Shown here piece by piece: positions 50,646 through 64,000 of a DNA stretch of 64,000 nucleotides. Position 1 is the first letter of the stretch. Each line of letters begins with the position of its first letter. The position numbers and the translations under genes are program-made. The notes under the pieces were generated by a model, which was not told where the DNA came from, ran no database searches, and worked only from the letters and a program-made list of their open reading frames with translations. This DNA is from Nannobrachium achirus (lineage: Eukaryota; Chordata; Actinopteri; Myctophiformes; Myctophidae). The stretch is from the NCBI GenBank assembly GCA_963921795.1, contig OY997661.1, forward strand, positions 37,626,820 through 37,690,819. The letters run 5' to 3'.

Positions 50646-52629
50646 TAAGTGTTTACATTTTCTTGGCTGGCCGCACATTAGCATCCAATAATAATTACCC
50701 GACAATCGGGGCATTTAATGACCCTCCCGACAATCGGGCTGCCTGTGTCTGAAACGGGCCCGATTATCGAGCATACAATTCGTCTAGCGTGAGGGCTCAC
50801 AGATCTAATCTGAGCCTAGCCGAGTGGCTCGCATGACGATCAGGGGTAGCCCGACTCTTTTCAAAAATGTTTGATATTTTCTGGATCTCTACTGGTATGG
50901 ATTCTCTCTCTCGCACGCACGCACACCAACACACTTTTCATACCATCCGTCCTTCAGGTTGTATAAAGTCAACGGGTGTGGACGGAAACCGGAGCGGGTT
51001 TGTTTTATTTAAAAAAGAAACAGCAGAAACACTACTAGAAAGCAAGACGCACCAGCTGAGCAGCCGCAGTGCGTCGACTATAGGCTACTAGTTTAGCAGT
51101 GTCCATGGATGGACATGAAACGTGTTACCATCATATTACCATCAAAATGGGACACAAATTACTTATTGAAGCATTTTCTTCCCTTCATTGCGCGAGGTGA
51201 GGCGATGGTGTGTTGAGTGGATAACATTATCGTGTTTGTGTGTGTGTTAAAAGGACCCCAATGTGTTAAGCTTGCCGAAAATAAAGCTGACGAATAAGAA
51301 GGGGGATGGGACCTATTTTCTACAGTCTATCCTATTGAGTCAGTGAGCATACCCAGCTTTAACATCAATTATAAAATAAATGGGACTATATTTTCACCTT
51401 TAGTTCCGGGTTTGTTTCCTGTTCTGGAGAACTGGCTCCATGCAGACAACCAACCTCTCTGTGTGTCTGCAGGTCATCTGGAGAGTTCATATTTGTAAAC
51501 ATTTTGCAGAGCCAGTGATGTCACTGAGAGAGCATTTTTACTGTTCAATAGCAGTTATTGTTCCTCCCAGGGACGGTTAGAAAGTGTGAGCTTGACAGCA
51601 GAATGTACCTTCGTTCATAGTGCTTTGTGTGTGTCAGGTGTCAGGACTGGCTGTCATGCAAAAACATGATTTATGACTTGTTATTTTTGACAGCAAAGTT
51701 TTATTTAGTTTAAGTTATTAGTCTTTTGAATACATTTTCATTAGTTTTAGTCATCTGAAATGTTTTAGTTTTAGTCTAGTTTTAGAATCTGCCCTCATAG
51801 ATACATTCTAGTTTGGTGTGACAGAGCCCTCACAGTCCTTTTATTGGAACACAACCACTAACACTCTATTCACAAACACCAGGTGTTACTATACAATAGC
51901 TGTGGTTTCTATGAAGCAAATAAACAGGAAAAAAGATGTGTGTGAACATACAAGGATGAAATGTTGTTGCTCAAATTGGCCACAAGGTGACTCTCTAACA
52001 CCACGATGGGTGCAGTATCATTATACAGTTGGCAGAACTGATTCAAAACAGGAATATTTGTCACAACACAACCAGACAGACTAATTGCAATGGATGTCAA
52101 TGCAACACAGAAATATGGACCTAACTATGGACGATTACTGGATGTAGTGGAGTAGTCTATTATTAAGTCTATTAACATATTAAGGGAGCACAAAGATGAG
52201 AGTCTTCTGTGTTGAATGAAGAACAGATCTATATGAGTCGTCTGGTGTTCCACACTGATCTACAAGCCATCAAGGTGTGGCCATGCAACACATTGTTGTC
52301 TTGCAGTGAGAGCTCCACTGTGCAGGGAGGCTCAAAGCCAGCTCTGTGCCCGGCAGGAGAGCTCACAGGCAGGGAGGAGAAGTACACACACTCCAAGCTC
52401 ATCTCTGGCAGCTTGTTTTGTAAATGATTTGTACATTTTAGTTAACAAATAGACCATGCAGTTGATCTGTCTTGATTCATTTCACATATCGCCGCTTTTA
52501 TTTGTACTACTTTTGTGTAACGCTGTAGAATGAAGTAGGATACCAATTAAAACATAAAACGTGACAATATGGAGCCGTATCTGCCCTACAGCAACAATAT
52601 ACAACTTTGTGGAGATACTCACATAAAAT
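50646..52629. other. Intergenic, nothing recognised
   Basis: Open frames here are short, and none shows a family motif. Confidence 0.5.
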
Positions 52630-53000
52630 AAGTTTTGATATTGTTTATTGTTTATTGAATGGATCTCCATTAGCTGACGGCGGAGTAACAGCTAATCTTC
52701 CTGGGGTCCGATAGGATAAGAAAACATGAATACATATAGTGAAATACTAGAACAACAAATTAACAAATTGTACAAAATTACAATGCATAATACACATTTA
52801 ACAACATTTATGAACATCCCGGTCATGTGGTCAGCCGCAACATGAGTGTCTTTAAAGCATTCTTAAAAGATAAGATACATAAATGAGATTAATGTCAGAT
52901 GGTAACAAGTTCCAGAATGATATTGATCGATAAATAGTCTGATAGGAATAGCCTGCAGATTGTTGTAGTGTTGTTGGTTTCTATTCAGAATGTTTTGAGG
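52630..53000. repeat. Retroelement 3' region-like repeat
   Basis: GGATCTCCATTAGCTGACGG and CTTCCTGGGGTCCG are phrases I recall from fish retroelement 3' ends. No ORF. Confidence 0.35.
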
Positions 53001-55497
53001 GTTTGCACAGGGCTCTACATCTGGTATGGGCTCGTCCTCTCAGATTCTGAGCTGGGAACTCAGATTAATCGATAAATAACTGTGTGTTTGAGGTGATTGG
53101 TTCAGGAAGAGAATGAGGAGCACTCGTCAAAAAGTAGTTCAAAAATATATTCTTCTTGGGTGCACAGTTCGGGCAAACAATGAACTTAGAACAAGGACAC
53201 CAGCACTTTAGAAGGAGTTCTTCATGTTTATTGAAGGGTTTCCCCCCAGCAGCAGAAAACAAATGGACGTTTCAGCCCACAAAGGCCTTTCTCAGCTGGT
53301 AACTGAGGAGATTGGTTCTTGGGGCAGGAAGTGTTAATTGACCCAGGCTGGCATTCCTGGTGTAATAATTGCGTGCGTTGGTTGATTTTAAATCCTCTTT
53401 GTACTGTACTGTACTGTAAACAAGCCACAGTCAACTGGCTATAACTCTGTGGTGGACATATCGTCACAATGCATAATAATCTATGATTTTTCAAAGGCAT
53501 CGTGAAAACAGTCGGTTATGGCAAGGGCAGCTACAGAATATGCTTTTAAATCTGTCAATTAAAGAGTTAAGAGGGAATCATTATGGAACGGTTAAAATCC
53601 TAAAGGATCCATTCCTGACTCTAGTCATCGCAACAACTGGGCCGGGTTAAGGTTTGTCAACTTTCTCCATCACTATGGTAACCAGAGAAGCAGATGCCAT
53701 CTCCTTAATTGGGATGTGACGCACCATCACAGTCACACAGTCCCTCTCAGTAGCCTAACCTAATGAACCCCGGCCAATCCAATGCCCAAACTAGGCTACG
53801 TAAGGCGAGAGCTCTACGCTTTTCCACACCAAAATTATGTTTTATGGCCTCAAAATGATACTCGTGAATATCACAGTGGGCATGCACCTTAGCTTTACCT
53901 GCTGAGCCTCCATTAAAGCCCCTGGACAAACAAAGTGCCGGTGGTTCTTGGTCTGCATAAAGCCCATGTCCATCAGAGCTTGATGTATATACGCTGCTGT
54001 ATCCCTTCTGGACCAGGAGAGGGCTCTGTGAAGCTGCTGGTATAGGTTTTCCATGCCTCTCTGCTAACTCTTCAGATAGCAGAGAGGTAATTAACAGACA
54101 CACAGCCTTCAGCTCTTCTGTCCGTTCTCACAGTTGCTGTGGACTTAAAAGACCTTTCAGGATTGTTTCTGCATTGTCTTGTGTGCAGGTTAAATATGAT
54201 GCTAAAGCTCTCTGCTACTGAGCTCTGGTCCAGATCCCAGCCTCAGTAACAGACACACACGACTAGAACACTCAAGCGACGCGTTGCGAGCTTGTAGATC
54301 TGCTGTTTTCACTGGTTTGGGCCCTAGGCAAATGCCTCTTTTGTGTGGGAACACTGACCTAGACCATGGATTCCCAAACGTTTCAGGCTGTGACTCTTTC
54401 TTAAATAATATTAGGCAATTTGGCCTTTAAAAAGTCCTTAACACCTGAGGCTGAGATCTACTCAGAAGACAATACATTGTGTTACCAAGTCAACTGAAAG
54501 ACACACTTCAACAACACAACGATCTTATGTTATGTGCTGCTAACTCACACAACACAGGCTTGATCACTGGGGAATTTTAAAAAGGGATGCCATTCATTGT
54601 TAGAAAAAACGAATGCAGCCCCATGGCCTTCCATAAGTAAAAAGAAATCTTGTGAAATAAAATGTCGTCAACCAATCATCAAGGATGATGATACATGAAA
54701 AAAGAAGAAGAATGAATCCACAATTGGATACAAACAAATTACAATGTTGTATGTAATTTATGAATATAATTTGAAGGGTGAGTGTTGATGAAAGGTGAAG
54801 CTGTGTCTCAAGCACTCAGAGTAGTATTTCTTTAGCTCATGACTTGTGCTGTGTTGTCATCCTCTCTGTATGTATAGATGTATATAGTATAGAGCAGTAT
54901 TTCTCTAGCTCGTGACTTGTGTTGTGGAACATGGACTTCAGTTTATTCATTTCTCTTTTTATCTCCAACTAGAAACAGATGGAGGTGCTGCTCTCTCAGC
55001 TCAGGTCACATCAGGACACCTTATGTAGAATAAAATAGCCTACGTTTCAAAATCATTGTCTTTAGACAGTTTTCCTCCAGTGCTGTATTGTATTACATTT
55101 CCACTTAATTCTCTATGGTTCTAAACAAGTGTTTTATTTTTCTTTAGGCCTGATTTTACAGTCAGTGTCAAATGAGTCATGTGCTGTACGTGACATGGGG
55201 ATCTTTACTACCTACTAGGATGTCAGACCCATTGTTAATGCACTGTTCCCTATTAATTCAGCATTTCTATTAGTATCCTAGTAGTAGCTGCAAGTTTCAG
55301 TTGTTACATAAACATTGTTGTCTTGTATGTTCCTGCCTGCAGGGCGTGCAGGCATGCCTCAGTGACAGAATGCCTTGCCTATGAGATCATATCACATCTA
55401 CGGAAACTAAACAGCACTGAGGGAGAACTTGGCCTTAAATGCACTATAGCTCACTTCCTGAAAAGCTCTGTTCAGTCAGTTCAGTTGCAAATGCAGC
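53001..55497. other. Intergenic; one doubtful minus-strand exon
   Basis: On the minus strand 53842-54054 is open and ends near a GAGGCTCAGCAG|GTAAAG donor-like site. The peptide (ENLYQQLHRALSWSRRDTAA) has gene-like composition, but I cannot place it in a family. The rest shows nothing. Confidence 0.3.
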
Positions 55498-55619
55498 ATT
55501 CTGCATCTAGCTTAAGGCAAGACCCACATTTAGAGCAACAATCTTTGCTTCTGGTGTAAATATTTGAGTAAAGAATGTTCACTCAGAATTTGGGTCTTGC
55601 CTTAAGCTAGATGCAGAAT
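55498..55619. repeat. Perfect 29-bp inverted repeat with 64-nt loop
   Basis: ATTCTGCATCTAGCTTAAGG... at 55498-55526 is the exact complement of 55591-55619. Further pairing continues inward with mismatches. Confidence 0.93.
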
Positions 55620-55888
55620 AGATACATGCATGCAGGAGACATCAACCTTCTAGGCAGTTTGCCAGACATACAGAGCCTGCCGGGCTCATAATTATCTCAG
55701 GTTTGGGGCACCGCTTCCGTCGAAGTACAGATGTAGAGAGAGTATCGGTGGTGCTCAGGAATGTGACCATGAGTTTGTATTGAATTATAATTCCTTATAA
55801 TAAATAACACCCTTCAATTTCTCTCTAGAAAATGGGAACTACAATATTTGCTCATTTGTTTCTGGCACTTGGTATGCAGAAAAGTATG

Positions 55889-55943
<55 letters not shown>
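55889..55943 (+). repeat. (GACA)n microsatellite
   Basis: Pure GACA run. Confidence 0.95.
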
Positions 55944-55944
<1 letters not shown>

Positions 55945-56627
55945 GGTGGGGTTCTGCTTTCTTAAAGTATGTCCACCAGTGGAGCTCTCCCTCCTCCAGT
56001 GATGTCACCTAGCTCACACAAACACATCACAGCCCTGAGTTAAGATGACAGAACAAGAAATGCCTGATCACATATTCACATCTTTATTTCTTTGCATGGG
56101 GTTTTAGTATCTATGAGGGGAGATGGTTCTGCACAATTGGATGAATGAAAGTTTCTTTAATAAAAGCCAAACATTTGGCCACATGACCTTCATCAGGCCA
56201 AAAAAACGCTTCACAATTAAACCATAATATAATTACCAATTAAGTCCATAATATAAACAAGCAGTGAGCAATTTACAGTACTACTACTATCATGGATTAC
56301 ATGTGACATGTACTGTGTTGCCTAGATGGGAGATGTGCTTCAGCAAACTGTTTATACATGCTTATTCAGTGCTATTCTAATGTCTTCTTGATTGGCAGAA
56401 TGTTTTGTCTGTATGAATGTGGCGTTTTGGTAGATTATAAACAAACAAACAAAAAAAAGCCTTCCTGGATCCTATTACTGTATGGATCACTACTATGCTT
56501 TGTTAAGAAGTACGCGAGGAAAATACTATTAAAATGTTGGGTTGCATGTTGTTGGTTTATCGGGCCCAATCATTGTGGCTTGCCTACTGACCCAGTTTTG
56601 AGTTGTTCCGCTACTGGACCCGCAACC

Positions 56628-56636
56628 TATAAAAGG
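56628..56636 (+). promoter_or_regulatory. TATA box of duplicated lectin gene
   Basis: TATAAAAGG, identical to the copy-1 box at 702-710. Confidence 0.45.
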
Positions 56637-56999
56637 ACTCTCATATTGAGACCTCTGTACAGCAGTTTCCCCAGCCCTCAAGAGATATAGTGGAGTCGAA
56701 TATTGAAACAGTGAAATACTCAAACTAACAGTACTACATAATAACTAGTTTGTGTGGTGCAACCAGTATTAATTTAGTGATGTGTAAACAATTACTGTAC
56801 AGGTCAGTTATATATTTGCTGTCCATATATAGAGACTAATGTAATGTAAACAAGATGGAGGGTGGCTAATGTTGCAAGTAATGTTCTATGACTAACACAC
56901 ATCTCGCTCAGATACTTGTTAGTTTGATGATTTATGAGCAGTATGTGTTTAATGTGTCATGTTGGCTACACTGAACTTTTGTATGGCTGTGAGAGAGGG

Positions 57000-57030
<31 letters not shown>

Positions 57031-57643
57031 GGGGGAGAGGGAGGGAGAGAGTGAGAGTGAGTGAGTGAGTGTGCGTTTCTTGTTTTCGGTACTCTCTTGT
57101 ATCTCTCATACACCCTGCCCCCTTCTTACAGTGATTCATTGTAATGAACGCGTGGCCATGTTTTTATCTCTCATCCACTTCTCTCTATTCATCCATGGCT
57201 GCACTTACAGAAGGTCTTCTGCTGTTGTCTCAATGCCTGTACACAATATATTTGATCCATGATGTGCATACAATGTCTAAAGATGCTCTGTTTTCCACTG
57301 AGCAAAATATATTACCTTAGACAAAAATGTACTTTAAGGATAACACCACTGCACACATAAAGTAGCTTTCAAGACTTTGGAAATGCATTATTAAGAACGA
57401 TGAATATTGATTCTGCAAGCATTTACAGTAAAAGTGTACAACTAAGTTTTTCTGTCAAATGTTTTAACAAAGACATAATGTTCCATTGTGCATTTCTGCA
57501 GTCTCTGTGCCTTATTGTGGTCAATGTGTGATGACACATGACACACGTATTGTGCAACAACATTCTAACGTTCCGCTGCTGCCAAAACCCCAGTGAACAT
57601 CCTGTGTTCACATCCTGTTCACATCCTGTGTTCACATCCTGTG

Positions 57644-57786
<143 letters not shown>

Positions 57787-58851
57787 CGTGTGTGTGCGCG
57801 CGCCGCGCGTGCATGTGTGTGCACGCGTGCATTGTGTGTGCGCAAAAGTCTTAATAGTATGATGCTAGTATGTAACACTTCTAAGAAAGCACAGCTACAG
57901 ATTGTCAGTATTTCATTTGTGTGTGGGTGGGTGTGAGAGCTATGAAGCCTGCTCTGAGGACATGGCTGAACATTAAGAATCTGCCTACTGCCCTCCTAAA
58001 GGTCTGTGCAGGGCCCTGCATCAAGGTATCTTGGTGCTGTTCGCTTCCTACCAGGTTTAGAGTTACAGTATGTAATTCAGCCCATGTCAGCGTCTTGTTG
58101 GAAATACAGAACAAGTTTGAAAATATCATGGTCTTATGAACACTATTAGTCCCATGCTGAAATTAGATTTTAATACTGAAATGGTGTGTAAAAAATGTAA
58201 TATGAAGCATAAGAAAAGTGCCATTTGGGCCCTTTAATGAACTCATATTCATATCATTCTAGTACTGTATATTGAATAGTGTTTTATAAATGAGGAAAGA
58301 AAGAGAGAAAGAAAAAGCAGTGATAATAAGTGGTGTATGCTCACTGCAATACAATGTTTCTGCTGCAGGAAATAGAATAGCAGGAAGAGGGGAGCTGTGT
58401 TTATAACTCACTCTGTTGCCTGCTTTGAGACAAAAGGTTTCATTGACCACATTAACTACCCATGATGTTCACTATTATTTGTGACATCAATTAACATCAT
58501 ATATTGATTACTAGTTATAATTTCTTTGTAAACAACAACACCTTATCATGACACTATCATTCAATATTTTACTTTTTCTTATTTTTTTTATTTTTTTTAT
58601 AACGTCTTTGATAATAGCTTCATAGGTCAAATGTTTGAGGCATGCATCTAACAGCAGTTGAGTTTTGCCGCCCAGCATTTCACACATCTGAAAGCCACAG
58701 CTCTGTTTGTCACGTCAACACCACGTTTGCTCGTACATTCTGTGGTTAAGGGTCTCTTGTTTGTTTTTTCCCCCTGCACTGAATTGGTGTGGTCTGTGTG
58801 CACATGCATGCAAGTACCATATGTCTAAAAGTACTTGCTTTGGTTTGACAG

Positions 58852-58909
58852 AGTCAGAGACCTTTCTGCAACAGTGAAGCCCATTGTAGGACAATACATA
58901 TCAGACGAA
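58852..58909 (+). other. Possible untranslated exon 2 of duplicated lectin gene
   Basis: Splice sites match 3209-3268, with a 2-base length difference. Confidence 0.35.
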
Positions 58910-59240
58910 GTGAGTAAGATAACATTTAAAAAATAATAGGTTTAAATATTATCTAGAAATACAGTGCATTATATTGAAATAACTTAATGCATAATATTGC
59001 TATTTGGACATTATTGACATTTACTTTTTCTAACTACTTCAAGCCTAGACTTGTTGTACATTAAATAGCGTAAATAATCAATCTACAACTTCAGAATATT
59101 TTGCATTGCAATAAGAAAGTCAGCTTGTAGATCTGCTATTTTCATGAAATGTTCACCTATTATGTCCGGCTGCAGAACAGGGCCGCTAGGCTTCATATGG
59201 TTAATGAACTTGAGGTGCTTTGTTTGTGTGGTTCATTAAG

Positions 59241-63576
<4,336 letters not shown>

Positions 63577-63652
63577 GTGAGTATCAGATGGTCAAAGACC
63601 ACATTCATGCACTATACTGTATACTGTACTACATAATATACACATACATACT

Positions 63653-64000
63653 AGGGCTTTCACTTCAAGCATTTTTTACAGATCGACTAGTTGAAGCCAC
63701 TGGTAGTCGACTAGTCGACTAGTCGTTAACATATTATGTCATAATAAAGAGCGCTGTGGCACGGCTTTCACAGCAGCCAAGTTACCATGACAACGGATAC
63801 TCACACACAAACCCCACGTGTGCAAGTCAGTGCAACAACAAGACCAGCATTTCACAATCGCCACATCCATTTGAGCTGCTACAGTAATAGAAAGCCATGC
63901 TTACTCACCAATAGCTGCTGTCTCTCGGAAACAAAGGACATATATCCATTTCCATTGTCGGCTCGCTACACAACACAAACACTCCTCTGTCTTTTAATTA
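63653..64000. mobile_element. Left end of a hAT-like element, cut by window edge
   Basis: CTAGGGCTTTCAC start and TCGACTAGTCGACTAGTCG repeats. The sequence is absent from copy 1 after 10980. The right end is outside the window. Confidence 0.5.

Overview
The window looks like a stretch of ray-finned (teleost) fish nuclear DNA. It has small exons with GT-AG introns, very dense transposon debris, long GT/CA, TGTC and TC microsatellites, fish-type tRNA-derived SINEs and 3' LINE ends. I cannot name the species. No bacterial, organellar or CRISPR features are present.

Two complete genes and one partial gene can be assembled by hand, all on the + strand. (1) At 3613-14958, six coding exons encode a 279-residue type II membrane protein: a charged cytoplasmic tail, a short membrane anchor, a glycosylated coiled-coil stalk and a C-type lectin domain. 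The lectin domain has six cysteines but lacks the EPN/QPD and WND calcium/sugar motifs. (2) At 21305-44513, eleven coding exons join in one frame with every splice phase matching, giving a 765-residue protein. It reads signal peptide, SLAM/CD2-like V-set Ig domain, C2-like Ig domain, transmembrane helix, acidic linker, then an IRE1/RNase L-type protein kinase domain and a KEN ribonuclease domain. (3) At 59241-63576, the first two coding exons of a second lectin gene lie inside a segmental duplicate of window 1-10990. The rest of that gene would lie beyond the window.

The standout is gene 2. It has the layout of the ER stress sensor IRE1 (sensor, membrane, kinase, KEN RNase), but the sensor is a leukocyte-receptor-like Ig ectodomain. 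In the KEN active site the Arg, His and Tyr line up with IRE1/RNase L, but the catalytic Asn is Val. In the kinase the VAIK lysine, HRD and DFG are intact, while the glycine loop and APE motif are degenerate. With lectin receptors on both sides, this looks like an immune receptor neighbourhood, and the protein could couple cell-surface recognition to kinase/RNase signalling.

Layout: 1-11 kb is the lectin 5' half (duplicated at 56.1-63.6 kb), containing a precise 2.06-kb insertion made of 576-bp tandem units. 11-15 kb holds the lectin stalk and CTLD exons. 15-21 kb is repeats and foldback elements. 21-45 kb is the Ig-kinase-KEN gene, whose introns hold nested hAT-type elements with clear 8-bp target duplications. 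45-56 kb is gene-poor, with a 1.24-kb tandem duplication and assorted repeats. 56-64 kb is the duplicated lectin 5' region. A short, nearly perfect palindromic sequence recurs about 17-20 times, mostly inside the introns of the Ig-kinase gene.
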